Below, piece after piece: positions 15,859 to 24,535 of a stretch of 40,961 nt of DNA (its first letter is position 1; every line of letters begins with the position of its first letter). The notes beneath the pieces are model-generated. The model was not told the origin of the DNA, did no database searches, and was given only the letters and a program-made list of their open reading frames with translations. The translations under genes were made by a program, and so were the position numbers. Where the stretch lies: the NCBI GenBank assembly GCA_910584215.1, contig CAJTYI010000015.1, positions 1 through 40,961 on the forward strand. Reading direction: 5' to 3'. This stretch comes from an uncultured Roseburia sp. GTDB taxonomy: Bacteria > Bacillota > Clostridia > Lachnospirales > Lachnospiraceae.

Positions 15859-18114
15859 ATGTTAGATTTTAAACAGTGGGAAGGATTTGAGGGAAGACTT
15901 TGGAAAGAGGAAGTCAATGTCCGTGATTTTATCCAGAAAAATTATGCGCCCTACGCTGGGGACGAAAGCTTTCTGGCGCCGCCAACAGATGCGACAAGAA
16001 AGCTATGGGACAAACTGAAAGATTTGCAGAAAGAGGAGCGCGCCAAGGGAGGGGTGCTTGACATGGACACACATGTCGTATCTTCCCTGACCTCGCATGG
16101 CCCGGGATATATCAGCGAAGCGTTGAAAGATCTCGAGCAGGTCGTCGGCTTGCAGACGGATCAGCCGTTAAAACGTGCTTTTATGCCATACGGCGGTATC
16201 AAGATGGCCCAGGAGGCATGCCGGATGTACGGTTATGAGCCGAGCGAGGATTTTCACAAGATCTTTAACGAGTATCACCGGACACACAACCAGGCGGTGT
16301 TTGACGCTTACACGCCGGAGATGAAAGCGGCCCGCAAGAACAAGATTATCACGGGACTGCCGGATTCTTACGGGCGCGGGCGTATCGTCGGCGATTACCG
16401 CCGGGTGGCGCTCTATGGCATTGACTTTTTGATTGAGGATAAAGAGCGCGATAAAAAGCATTGCGGCAGCGGCAGTATGACGGACGATATCATTCGCCAG
16501 CGCGAGGAACTTCAGCTACAGATCAATGCGCTAAAGGGAATCAAAAAGATGGCCGAAATCTACGGATACGATATCTCCGCTCCGGCCGCCAATGCCAGGG
16601 AAGCGGTACAGTGGACATATTTTGGCTACTTGGCGGCGATCAAGACACAGAACGGCGCGGCGATGAGCATTGGCCGTGTCTCCACATTTTTGGATATTTA
16701 TATTGAGCGGGATCTCAAAAACGGCCGTCTCACAGAGACACAGGCGCAGGAACTGATCGACCATATCACAATGAAGTTCCGCATGGTTAAGTTTGCACGT
16801 GTGAAATCGTACAATGAGCTGTTCTCCGGCGATCCGGTCTGGGCAACCCTGGATTTGGCCGGTATCGGGGTAGATGGGCGCTCGATGGTGACGAAAACGG
16901 ATTTTCGCTTCCTGCACACGCTCGAAAATATGGGGCCGTCGCCGGAACCCAATATCACGGTGTTATATTCGTCGGCACTGCCGAAACATTTTAAACAATA
17001 TGCGGCCAAGATATCCATTGAGACGAGCTCCATTCAATATGAAAACGATGATGTGATGAAGCCGATATGGGGAGATGATTATGCGATCTGCTGCTGTGTG
17101 TCCGCGACGCAGACCGGCAAAGAGATGCAGTTTTTCGGCGCGCGAGCGAATCTGGCCAAATGCCTGCTCTATGCGATCAACGGCGGGGTGGATGAAAAGA
17201 CCAAAGTCCAGGTGGGACCGGGGTATCGGCCGATTACGTCAGAATTTCTCGATTATGATGAGGTGATGGAAAAATATGATGCCATGATGGAGTGGCTTGC
17301 GGATTTATATGTCAATATCTTAAATCTGATTCAATTTATGCATGATAAATATTACTACGAGGCTTCGCAGATGGCATTGATTGACACCGAAGTGCGCAGA
17401 ACGTTTGCCACCGGGATTGCGGGATTTTCCCATGTAGTGGATTCGCTCTCGGCCATTAAATATGCGAAAGTAAAGACGGTGCGGGACGATACAGGGCTTG
17501 TGGTGGATTATGAGACGACTGGCGATTTCCCGAAATACGGCAATGACGACGACCGCGCTGACGAGATCGCAGTTTGGCTGTTAAAGACATTTCTGGAAAA
17601 AATCAAGCGTCATCACACGTACCGCCATTCGGAACCGACGACGTCCATTTTAACGATTACTTCCAACGTCGTGTACGGCAAGGCGACCGGAGCGATGCCG
17701 GACGGAAGGAAAGCAGGCGAGCCGCTCTCGCCGGGGGCCAATCCCAGCTATGGCGCGGAAAACCACGGGCTGCTCGCGTCGCTCAATTCGGTTGCCAAAC
17801 TGCCTTACGAGTGGGCGCTCGACGGTATCTCCAACACGCAGACTATCAACCCGGATGCACTGGGACACAGCGCCCAGGAACGCATCGCTAATCTTGTCAA
17901 TGTGATGGACGGATACTTCGATCAGGGGGCGCACCATCTGAATGTCAACGTCTTTGGCACCGACAAGCTGATCGACGCCATGGAGCACCCCGAGAAAGAA
18001 GAGTACGCCAATTTTACAATCCGTGTTTCCGGCTATGCGGTCAAGTTTATTGATTTGACGAAAGAGCAGCAGATGGATGTCATCGCGCGAACCTGCCATA
18101 AACAGATGGCGTGA
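15859..18114 (+). CDS. pflB: Pyruvate formate-lyase
   Basis: A 751-residue glycyl radical enzyme that splits pyruvate with CoA into acetyl-CoA and formate in anaerobic metabolism. The catalytic cysteines lie in AICCCVSA (C411-C413, three in a row where two are usual), and the radical glycine is G725 in RVSGYAVKF near the C-terminus, as expected. Other family segments are FGARANLAKCLLYAINGG and TGAMPDGRKAGEPLSPGANP. Length matches E. coli PflB (760). The ATG at 15859 has AGGAGGTAACG directly before it; an upstream in-frame extension has no support. The activase gene pflA follows 123 bases later. Confidence 0.96.
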   Translation: MLDFKQWEGFEGRLWKEEVNVRDFIQKNYAPYAGDESFLAPPTDATRKLWDKLKDLQKEERAKGGVLDMDTHVVSSLTSHGPGYISEALKDLEQVVGLQTDQPLKRAFMPYGGIKMAQEACRMYGYEPSEDFHKIFNEYHRTHNQAVFDAYTPEMKAARKNKIITGLPDSYGRGRIVGDYRRVALYGIDFLIEDKERDKKHCGSGSMTDDIIRQREELQLQINALKGIKKMAEIYGYDISAPAANAREAVQWTYFGYLAAIKTQNGAAMSIGRVSTFLDIYIERDLKNGRLTETQAQELIDHITMKFRMVKFARVKSYNELFSGDPVWATLDLAGIGVDGRSMVTKTDFRFLHTLENMGPSPEPNITVLYSSALPKHFKQYAAKISIETSSIQYENDDVMKPIWGDDYAICCCVSATQTGKEMQFFGARANLAKCLLYAINGGVDEKTKVQVGPGYRPITSEFLDYDEVMEKYDAMMEWLADLYVNILNLIQFMHDKYYYEASQMALIDTEVRRTFATGIAGFSHVVDSLSAIKYAKVKTVRDDTGLVVDYETTGDFPKYGNDDDRADEIAVWLLKTFLEKIKRHHTYRHSEPTTSILTITSNVVYGKATGAMPDGRKAGEPLSPGANPSYGAENHGLLASLNSVAKLPYEWALDGISNTQTINPDALGHSAQERIANLVNVMDGYFDQGAHHLNVNVFGTDKLIDAMEHPEKEEYANFTIRVSGYAVKFIDLTKEQQMDVIARTCHKQMA

Positions 18115-18205
18115 GTAGTTTTTTGCTGATGCATTGCGCCAATTACAAATTATGGAAGGGCGGTAATAGTGTGAGAAGATTAGGGGATTCTCCACATTGA
18201 TTTGC

Positions 18206-18224
18206 GTCGCGGCAAAACCGCGAC
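18206..18224 (+). other. Hairpin just upstream of pflA
   Basis: GTCGCGG-caaaa-CCGCGAC, a perfect 7-bp G/C-rich stem ending 13 bases before the pflA start and next to its GGGG ribosome site. No U-run follows. It may set pflA translation or protect the mRNA end. Confidence 0.5.
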
Positions 18225-18237
18225 ATGGGGGTTAGAG

Positions 18238-18984
18238 ATGGGAGAACACAGGATAACCGGGAGGGTTCATTCGCTGGAAACATTTGGCCTTGTGGACGGG
18301 CCTGGCGTGAGGTTTGTGATATTTATGCAGGGCTGCCGCATGCGCTGCCAATACTGTCATAATCCCGAGACCTGGCGCATGGATGACGGTGAGGAATGGA
18401 CGGCGGAGGAACTGTTTGACAAGGCGTACCGATATAAAAATTACTGGAAACAGGACGGCGGTATCACGGTCAGCGGCGGGGAACCTCTGCTTCAGCTCGA
18501 ATTTGTCACCGAATTTTTCCGTCTGGCAAAGGAAAAGGGAGTACACACGACTCTGGATACAAGCGGCCATACTTTTTCTACGGTGCCTGACTATTTAGAG
18601 AAATTTGATGTGCTGATGCAGTATACGGATTTATTTATGCTGGATATCAAGGAAATGGACGAAGAAAAGCACAGAAAGCTGACAGCGCAGTCCAATTGCG
18701 ACATTATGGCTCTGGCGCAGTATCTGTCCGATCACGGGAAAACAATGTGGGTGCGCCACGTGCTCGTGCCCGGTTTAACCGATGAGGAGGACGGACTTGT
18801 GGCATTGAAGCGTTTTCTTGACCGTTTAAAGACCGTAGAACGAACGGAAATACTTCCTTACCATACGCTGGGGGAAATGAAATGGAACGATTTGGGTATG
18901 CCATATCCGCTGGCGGGAGTACCGATGCCTGCCGATCATGAAGTAAAACGTGCGGAAGAATTACTAGGGATTAAGCGAGGATAG
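18238..18984 (+). CDS. pflA: Pyruvate formate-lyase activating enzyme
   Basis: A 248-residue radical SAM protein that puts the glycyl radical on PflB. The cluster motif is CRMRCQYCHNP (CX3CX2C) near residues 35-42, preceded by the family's LVDGPGVRFVIFMQG. GGITVSGGEPLLQ is the SAM-binding GGE-type motif, and LVPGLTDEE is typical of the family. Length matches E. coli PflA (246). The ATG at 18238 was chosen because residue alignment begins there and GGGGTTAGAG precedes it. It directly follows pflB, the normal arrangement, and a strong terminator follows. Confidence 0.95.
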   Translation: MGEHRITGRVHSLETFGLVDGPGVRFVIFMQGCRMRCQYCHNPETWRMDDGEEWTAEELFDKAYRYKNYWKQDGGITVSGGEPLLQLEFVTEFFRLAKEKGVHTTLDTSGHTFSTVPDYLEKFDVLMQYTDLFMLDIKEMDEEKHRKLTAQSNCDIMALAQYLSDHGKTMWVRHVLVPGLTDEEDGLVALKRFLDRLKTVERTEILPYHTLGEMKWNDLGMPYPLAGVPMPADHEVKRAEELLGIKRG

Positions 18985-18996
18985 AGTTTTAAGATG

Positions 18997-19045
18997 GCAC
19001 AGTGTGTACGGGTTTTTGCAACCTGTTCACACCGTGCTTTCTTTT
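18997..19045 (+). terminator. Terminator of the pflBA unit
   Basis: A long interrupted stem: GCAC, GTGTG and CGGGTT pair with AACCTG, CACAC and GTGC around a short TTTGC loop, followed by TTTCTTTT. It starts 12 bases after the pflA stop. Confidence 0.75.
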
Positions 19046-19095
19046 GTGATTGCCGACGTTGCCGACTATACTGGCGCACAGGATAGAAACAGACG

Positions 19096-19248
19096 TTAAA
19101 TCATGATATTCATTCTGTGTTTTAACAGTCTGGCGCCGCTGATAGTCAAAAGAATTCCTGCGGTGATGCCGCCGGCCAGAATACTGATACCGAGTACGAG
19201 GTTGGTGATGCCACTCCGGCACATCGCTTTATAAATCTTTTCATCCAT
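19096..19248 (-). CDS. Small hydrophobic membrane protein, 50 residues
   Basis: An open frame with GGAGG six bases before its ATG and a product that starts MDEKIYKAMCRSGITNLV and ends in the basic SGARLLKHRMNIMI. The middle (about 13-38, LVLGISILAGGITAGILLTI) is a hydrophobic, glycine-rich helix pair or single long helix; positive residues at the C-terminal side suggest that end stays in the cytoplasm. It lies 65 bases after the flavin reductase-like gene on the same strand and may be cotranscribed with it. I recall similar short proteins in Lachnospiraceae but cannot confirm this. Function unknown. Confidence 0.7.
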   Translation of the reverse strand: MDEKIYKAMCRSGITNLVLGISILAGGITAGILLTISGARLLKHRMNIMI

Positions 19249-19313
19249 ACAAAACCTCCATTCTTTTACCCAAAACCTTCGTTTTAGGAAATAATAAAAC
19301 TGTCCGCCAGTTT

Positions 19314-19820
19314 CTATCTGGCCATGACTTCAATAATCTCAGCGATATACATGGTATGATAGTCACCGTTTTCATACCATTTGTGCTGGACGAAACGGGA
19401 AAAGAAATTTTCTTCCGTGAGCTTTGTGGCTGCCATTTTTTTACAGAGCAGAACGAAATTACCTTCGTCGATATAAGGGATACCGTGTCTGGCTGCGAGT
19501 GTCAGGCAGGCGTTTTCAATTTTGTTCTCATCCCTGCCCGAGTGGGAGCCGCAATAATCCAGCGCGTCTTTGTACTGTTCTCCCAGAAATGTGATAGAAA
19601 AGAATTCATATTTGTCGATCAGTTCTTTCGTGTAGCGTGAGTCGCGTATGAAAATAAAAGCTGCATTTTTGCCCCAGATCACGCCGACGCCGCCCCAACC
19701 GATTGTCATGGGATTGGCGTTATCTTTGGAGCCGACCGTGACAAGAGCCAGTTCTTTGCCGATTTTGGTAAACGGGTTGAATTCTAAAAGCTTAATAGGC
19801 ATAGTCTGAAATGTATGCAT
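19314..19820 (-). CDS. Flavin reductase-like, FMN-binding split-barrel protein
   Basis: A 168-residue protein of the flavin reductase/FMN-binding split barrel type. Family signs are the N-terminal LALVTVGSKDNANPMTIGWGG (a PxTIGWGG-type FMN site) and IWGKNAAFIFIRDSRYTKEL. Such proteins bind FMN and either reduce it with NAD(P)H or store electrons. Cytoplasmic; no signal peptide. GAGG precedes the ATG at 19820. It has its own promoter and is divergent from glgX. Partner enzyme and physiological role are unknown. Confidence 0.85.
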   Translation of the reverse strand: MHTFQTMPIKLLEFNPFTKIGKELALVTVGSKDNANPMTIGWGGVGVIWGKNAAFIFIRDSRYTKELIDKYEFFSITFLGEQYKDALDYCGSHSGRDENKIENACLTLAARHGIPYIDEGNFVLLCKKMAATKLTEENFFSRFVQHKWYENGDYHTMYIAEIIEVMAR

Positions 19821-19860
19821 AAAAAAATATCCTCTTTTCTGCCGTTGATTGATATCTACA

Positions 19861-19889
19861 ATTATAATGTGTTTTTATGGGAAACACAA
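19861..19889 (-). promoter_or_regulatory. Promoter of the flavin reductase-like gene
   Basis: Minus strand TTGTGT (19889-19884), 17-base spacer, perfect TATAAT (19866-19861), about 40 bases before the start codon. Confidence 0.65.
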
Positions 19890-20007
19890 GGCAGAAATAT
19901 GATTTATGCAGAAAAAATGTAAGCTGCAGATCCTGGCTAAACTGCCGGTTTGGGATACAACATGTGAAAAATAGGGATGAATTTGTGCTGCTAAGCAAAG
20001 CAGTCTG

Positions 20008-20036
20008 TTGATATTTGTCGAAATATGACATATAAT
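20008..20036 (+). promoter_or_regulatory. Promoter of glgX
   Basis: TTGATA (20008-20013), 17-base spacer, perfect TATAAT (20031-20036), giving a leader of about 80 bases to the ATG at 20122. Confidence 0.75.
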
Positions 20037-20121
20037 TAACAACATGAGAAAAAAATGGAAACAAAATAAGAAAAATTGGAATACTATAGTTATTAAGAGA
20101 AAGAAAGAAGCGAGGAAAGTC

Positions 20122-22236
20122 ATGTTAGGAGGAAAACATAAACAGGAGCACGGCGTAAAGCTGCAGCCACTCGATGAGATTGACGGTTTCAAGGTGCGCC
20201 CTGGCTTTTATAACAGACCCGGTGCAACCCATACGAGCAATGGCGTCAGTTTTACGATTCAGTCTTTTGGCGCCACGGAGTGTACATTGTTATTGTTTAA
20301 GCCGATGGCCAAAGAACCTTATGCACGCCTGAAATACCCCGATTCTTACCATATCGGCAATACTTATGCGATGTTTGTGTTCGGGCTCAACATAGAGGAG
20401 TTTGAATATGCGTTTCAGCTCGACGGTCCGCACGACGTAAAAAAAGGTCTCCTATTTGACAAAAATCATGTTCTGCTCGACCCGTATGCCAAGGCTGTGA
20501 CCGGACAGAGAGAGTGGGGAGACCGCCCGGAGACAAGCGAGGGCTTTATCTATCATGCCCGCGTCGTGGAGAATAATTTCGATTGGGGCAATATACGTCC
20601 GGTGGAGCTGCCCGAGGAGGATTTGATTATCTATGAGCTGCATGTGCGCGGATTTACGAAAGACGCTTCGTCGGGCGTGACTGCGCCTGGTACCTATGAG
20701 GGGCTGCGGCAGAAGATTCCTTATCTCAAAGATCTGGGAGTCAACGCGGTGGAGCTGATGCCGATCTTTGAGTTTGACGAGATGGAAAGTACGCGGGTAG
20801 TGGATGGAGAACGTCTCTATAATTACTGGGGTTACAATACCGTCTGTTTCTTTGCGCCCAATACCGGATATTCCTCCGTGGTAGAGCACAATCATGAGGG
20901 GGATGAGTTAAAAGAGCTGATTTACGAGCTAAAAGAAAACGGAATAGAAGTAATTCTTGACGTAGTGTTTAACCATACAGCCGAGGGCAATGAACACGGC
21001 CCCTGTTTTTCCTTTAAAGGCATTGACAATGATATCTATTATATCCTCACGCCGGACGGATATTATTATAATTTCAGCGGATGCGGCAATGTCATGAACT
21101 GTAACCATCCGGCTGTGCGCCGCTTTATCATTGACTGTCTGCGCTATTGGGTGACAGAGTACCGCGTCGACGGTTTCAGGTTTGATCTGGCCTCCATCCT
21201 GACGCGCGACCAGAAAGGCGCGCCGATGGCGGACCCGCCTCTGCTGCAAGCGATCGCCTGCGACGCGCTTCTTGGCAAGGTTAAGCTGATCGCTGAGGCG
21301 TGGGATGCGGGCGGTCTCTATCAGGTCGGCAGTTTCCCTTCGTGGAGCCGCTGGAAAGAGTGGAACGGCAGATACCGGGATGATATGCGCCGTTTCCTAA
21401 AGGGCGACGCCGGGATGGCGGGCACAGCGATCACGCGCATCACGGGCTCTAAGGACTTATACAACCCGGACTATAGAGGCGAGAGTGCATCCGTCAATTT
21501 CCTCAATTGCCACGATGGGTTTACACTCTATGATATGTACGCCTACAATATGAAACACAATGAGAAAAACGGCTGGGACAATACAGACGGCGACAACAAT
21601 GGAAACAGCTGGAACTGCGGTGCGGAGGGTGAGACGGAGGATGAAAAGATTCGGCAGCTGCGCCGCCGCATGATTAAAAATGCCTGTGCCACGCTGATGT
21701 GCAGCCGCGGGCCGGCGATGTTTTTTGCCGGCGACGAGTTCTGTAATACGCAGTTCGGCAATAACAACGCTTACTGTCAGGACAATGTTATTTCCTGGCT
21801 CGACTGGAACCGTCTGGACGAATTTCGTGAGATTCATGATTTTTTCCGGTTTATGATTGCTTTTCGCAAAAAATATGCGATTTTGCGAAAGACAACGAAA
21901 GCAGTTTCCTGTGGTCTGCCAGAGATCAGTATCCACAACGGATTTCCGTGGAACGGCGGCACTGACCATAACAGCAGACTGATCGGTATCATGTATGCCG
22001 GAAGAGATGAACTCGATACAAGGGACGATATTGTCTTTTACGGTATGAACGCTTATTGGGAACCGCTGGTCTTGCAGCTGCCGGAACTGCCGAACAATTT
22101 GCGGTGGAAAGTTGTGGTCAACACGTTCCTTTCCTATGAGGATGGCAAAGATGTGGAGACGGATACCGACTTCTACTACAAAAAGACGGTGATGGTGCCG
22201 CCGCGGACCGTGATTATTCTGGTAGCCGAACAATAA
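20122..22236 (+). CDS. glgX: Glycogen debranching enzyme, GlgX/isoamylase-type (GH13)
   Basis: A 704-residue GH13 enzyme that hydrolyses alpha-1,6 branches of glycogen or starch-derived dextrins. An N-terminal CBM48-like beta domain (about 15-130) is followed by the barrel with the four conserved regions: DVVFNHT, VDGFRFDLAS (nucleophile D355), LIAEAWDAGG (acid/base E392) and LNCHDG (D465). The C-terminal part is a beta domain. No signal peptide, so it acts on cytoplasmic glycogen. The ATG at 20122 follows GAGGAAAG; an in-frame ATG at 20044 is near the predicted transcription start and less likely. Other glg genes are not in the window. Confidence 0.9.
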   Translation: MLGGKHKQEHGVKLQPLDEIDGFKVRPGFYNRPGATHTSNGVSFTIQSFGATECTLLLFKPMAKEPYARLKYPDSYHIGNTYAMFVFGLNIEEFEYAFQLDGPHDVKKGLLFDKNHVLLDPYAKAVTGQREWGDRPETSEGFIYHARVVENNFDWGNIRPVELPEEDLIIYELHVRGFTKDASSGVTAPGTYEGLRQKIPYLKDLGVNAVELMPIFEFDEMESTRVVDGERLYNYWGYNTVCFFAPNTGYSSVVEHNHEGDELKELIYELKENGIEVILDVVFNHTAEGNEHGPCFSFKGIDNDIYYILTPDGYYYNFSGCGNVMNCNHPAVRRFIIDCLRYWVTEYRVDGFRFDLASILTRDQKGAPMADPPLLQAIACDALLGKVKLIAEAWDAGGLYQVGSFPSWSRWKEWNGRYRDDMRRFLKGDAGMAGTAITRITGSKDLYNPDYRGESASVNFLNCHDGFTLYDMYAYNMKHNEKNGWDNTDGDNNGNSWNCGAEGETEDEKIRQLRRRMIKNACATLMCSRGPAMFFAGDEFCNTQFGNNNAYCQDNVISWLDWNRLDEFREIHDFFRFMIAFRKKYAILRKTTKAVSCGLPEISIHNGFPWNGGTDHNSRLIGIMYAGRDELDTRDDIVFYGMNAYWEPLVLQLPELPNNLRWKVVVNTFLSYEDGKDVETDTDFYYKKTVMVPPRTVIILVAEQ

Positions 22237-22273
22237 GCGGTTAGCAGCGGAAAGGATTGTTTTGCAGATGTGT

Positions 22274-22630
22274 TCACCGGGGCGGCAGTAACGGGGAGCC
22301 GGCTCTAAAGTTACGGCACAAAAGTGTGATAAATTCCTGGCAAAGCTGCTGGCCGCCTGGCGGCAGGCTGCGAAATTGGCTGATGATGCGATTCTCCTGC
22401 TCGTTGAGAGGAATCTGCGGATAAGTTCTAAGACAGCTATTTCCAATGAGATAATCGACCGAAGTGTCGAGGTAAGAAGCGATACGGCGAATCGTATCAC
22501 AGTCGGGCGAACGGTGGTTTTTGATATAGCCGTTTAACGTGTTCGGATGCATGTAAAGGTCTGCGGCGAGCTGCCGTTGGGTTAGACCCCTCTCTGCTAG
22601 AATAGAAGTAAGCCGTGCACCGTCTATCAT
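22274..22630 (-). CDS. XRE-family helix-turn-helix regulator
   Basis: A 118-residue protein with an N-terminal Cro/C1-type helix-turn-helix (about 5-62: LTQRQLAADLYMHPNTLNGYI, then IRRIASYLDTSVDYLIG, the typical ending of this domain). The C-terminal 50 residues have no recognisable domain. AAAGGAG precedes the ATG. It starts 33 bases after the SDR gene on the same strand, so the two are probably cotranscribed. The target is not readable. It is convergent with glgX. Confidence 0.88.
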   Translation of the reverse strand: MIDGARLTSILAERGLTQRQLAADLYMHPNTLNGYIKNHRSPDCDTIRRIASYLDTSVDYLIGNSCLRTYPQIPLNEQENRIISQFRSLPPGGQQLCQEFITLLCRNFRAGSPLLPPR

Positions 22631-22663
22631 GGGGATGCTCCTTTCCGGTCCGCGGCGGTGTAC

Positions 22664-23395
22664 TCAGGTCCATCCGCCGTCCAGGGTAATGATCTGGCCA
22701 GTGAGATAGGGATGGCCAAAGGAAAGCTGCAAAGCAAGCGTTGCCACTTCCTCCGGGGCGCCGAAGCGTCCCGTGGGTATCTCTTCTATAAGCGCTTGAC
22801 GTTCTTCTTCTGTAAAACAACCGTTCATGCGGGTGTCAATGACGCCGCAGGCGATCGCATTGACTTGTATGTTGCTCGGGGCCAGTTCTTTAGCCAGCGC
22901 CTTGGTAAACGAATTCATGCCGCCCTTGCAGGCCGAATACGCCACTTCGCAGGAGGCGCCGATATTACCCCAGACGGAGGAGATATTGATGATCTTTCCC
23001 TGCTTTTTGTGAAGCATATGCGGGATTGCCAGTTTACAGGTGGAAAAAACGGAAGTCAGATTCGTGTTGATCATGTGGTTCCATTCGGCGATATCCATAT
23101 CATGCAAAAGACCGATATGTGAGACACCGGCATTGTTTATGAGAATATCAAGGCCTCCGAAGCGGGATGCAATCTCGGCAAATAGCTGTCTGGCATATTC
23201 GTAATCACCGATATCTCCGACGCTTGTAAGAATATCAATATCGTGTTCTCTGCGCAGTTTGTCGCTTAATGTGGTTAATTCTTTGGGAGAATGGCAGCAG
23301 GTGATCGCAAGGGAACAGCCCTTTGCTGCAAAAGCCGTGGCGATTGCGCGCCCTATGCCAAAAGATGCGCCGGTAATAAGGACAGTTTGCTGCAT
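22664..23395 (-). CDS. SDR-family oxidoreductase, FabG-like
   Basis: A 243-residue classical short-chain dehydrogenase. It has the dinucleotide-binding TGASFGIG (9-16), NNAG (87-90), catalytic Ser (SS at 139-140), Tyr153 and Lys157 in YSACKGG, and the GVIDTRM segment. It would use NAD(P)H to reduce a ketone or the reverse. The sequence is closest in type to 3-oxoacyl-ACP reductase, but fatty acid synthesis genes are not nearby, so the substrate is open. AAAGGAG precedes the ATG. A candidate minus-strand promoter is TTGCCA (23471-23466) with TATACT (23447-23442). Confidence 0.88.
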   Translation of the reverse strand: MQQTVLITGASFGIGRAIATAFAAKGCSLAITCCHSPKELTTLSDKLRREHDIDILTSVGDIGDYEYARQLFAEIASRFGGLDILINNAGVSHIGLLHDMDIAEWNHMINTNLTSVFSTCKLAIPHMLHKKQGKIINISSVWGNIGASCEVAYSACKGGMNSFTKALAKELAPSNIQVNAIACGVIDTRMNGCFTEEERQALIEEIPTGRFGAPEEVATLALQLSFGHPYLTGQIITLDGGWT

Positions 23396-23548
23396 AAGAG
23401 CTCCTTTCCCACTTAAAACATGGTATCAAAATAATAAGATAAGTATATCACGAACATAGGGGCTATGGCAATGAAAAGTGGGCCAACGATGAAAAAATAG
23501 CAATTTTTGTTGAGAAAAGTATTTTTTTGAAAAATTTAAAAAAAACAC

Positions 23549-23577
23549 TAGACAAACACAATCCCGTGTGCTATTAT
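23549..23577 (+). promoter_or_regulatory. Promoter of tRNA-Pro
   Basis: TAGACA (23549-23554), 17-base spacer, TATTAT (23572-23577); TATAAT at 23575-23580 overlaps. The tRNA begins 25 bases later. Confidence 0.55.
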
Positions 23578-23602
23578 AATCAAGTACGATTTTTATGTTT
23601 AT

Positions 23603-23676
23603 CGATGCGTGGCTCAGCTTGGTAGAGCGCTGCGTTCGGGACGCAGAGGTCGCAGGTTCAAATCCTGTCGCATCGA
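23603..23676 (+). tRNA. tRNA-Pro (anticodon CGG)
   Basis: A 74-base cloverleaf: acceptor CGATGCG pairs with CGCATCG plus discriminator A; D-stem GCTC/GAGC; anticodon stem CTGCG/CGCAG with loop TTCGGGA, giving CGG at 23637-23639; T-arm GCAGG/CCTGT with loop TTCAAAT. CCA is not encoded. It reads CCG proline codons. It is a single gene with its own promoter and terminator. Confidence 0.95.
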
Positions 23677-23704
23677 CTAACGGGAAGCCGGTATTACATG
23701 AAAC

Positions 23705-23736
23705 AAAAAAGCGCTCCATGCATGGAGCGCTTTTTT
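23705..23736. terminator. Perfect palindromic terminator after the tRNA
   Basis: A 32-base perfect palindrome: six A, GCGCTCC, a self-complementary ATGCAT centre, GGAGCGC, six T. It works as a terminator on the plus strand after the tRNA, and equally in the reverse direction. Confidence 0.92.
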
Positions 23737-23902
23737 GTTCTTATGAGGATAAATCCTTTCCGGCTTCTGTGTGAGAAAATAGAGGCTTCACATCATGTAC
23801 AGTGCGCAGATGAACGAAGCTGTGCATGAGAAAGGATATAGGGATGGTGTCTGCGTGCTGTCGCAATGGCGTGGCTATGAGGTTTGGAAAAAGAGGCGGA
23901 AT

Positions 23903-24472
23903 ATGTCGGCAATAGAAATACAATATATGGCATTGGAGGATGCGCCGGCGGTATATGAGATCATGCAGACGGTGAGCGCACAGCTGGAACGAAAGGAACT
24001 ATACGCTGCGGATGACCTTTCCTTTATCCGGGAGTGTATAATGCACCGCGGGTTTGGTGTGAAAGCGGTCTGTGAAGAGGAGATGGCGGGTTTTTTGCTG
24101 GTTTACATCCCATCTGTGACAGATGATGAACATTTGGGGTTTGATATACGTTTGAACCCGGAAGAGTTTTCGCGTGTGGCATATATGGACAGCGCTGCCG
24201 TGCTGCCGGAGTACCGCGGCAGAGGGTTGCAGCGCAAAATGATCGAGTTTGCCGAACAATCCGGCCGCCTTGGCAATTACCGCTATCTGCTGGCGACTGT
24301 CTCGCCGGATAATCTCTACAGCCTGCGCAACCTGAAAGCGCTGGGGTACGAGACGGTATGCCGCTGTGTAAAATATGGCGGTCTTGACCGCTATGTGATG
24401 CAGAAAATAAGGAACCGTGCTGCTTCGGATACCAAGCGCTGGCATGATTCGACTGTGAACAATTGCTTATGA
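23903..24472 (+). CDS. GNAT-family N-acetyltransferase
   Basis: A 189-residue GCN5-related acetyltransferase. The acetyl-CoA loop is in AAVLPEYRGRGLQRKMI (the Q/RxxGxG pattern as RGRGLQ), followed by a NLYSLRNLKALGYE segment typical of the C-terminal half. It moves an acetyl group from acetyl-CoA to an unknown amine. The ATG at 23903 has GAGGCGG before it; an in-frame ATG at 23795 would add 36 residues of non-family sequence. It stands between the tRNA terminator and the two-component pair. Confidence 0.85.
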   Translation: MSAIEIQYMALEDAPAVYEIMQTVSAQLERKELYAADDLSFIRECIMHRGFGVKAVCEEEMAGFLLVYIPSVTDDEHLGFDIRLNPEEFSRVAYMDSAAVLPEYRGRGLQRKMIEFAEQSGRLGNYRYLLATVSPDNLYSLRNLKALGYETVCRCVKYGGLDRYVMQKIRNRAASDTKRWHDSTVNNCL

Positions 24473-24535
24473 TGTAAAAACGAATCTATTTTGGTGTGAT
24501 GAATAGAAAAGTTACTGTGGGAGAAGCAGGGGCGT

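Noticed and set aside
21457..22500. Long minus-strand open frame opposite glgX (347 codons)
   Set aside because: It lies antisense to a well-supported GH13 gene, has no recognisable domain and an odd amino acid mix; it results from codon bias of the true gene.
23600..23740. tRNA-Pro as an integration site for a mobile element
   Set aside because: No duplicated tRNA end, integrase or change in gene type follows; a terminator and ordinary genes do.
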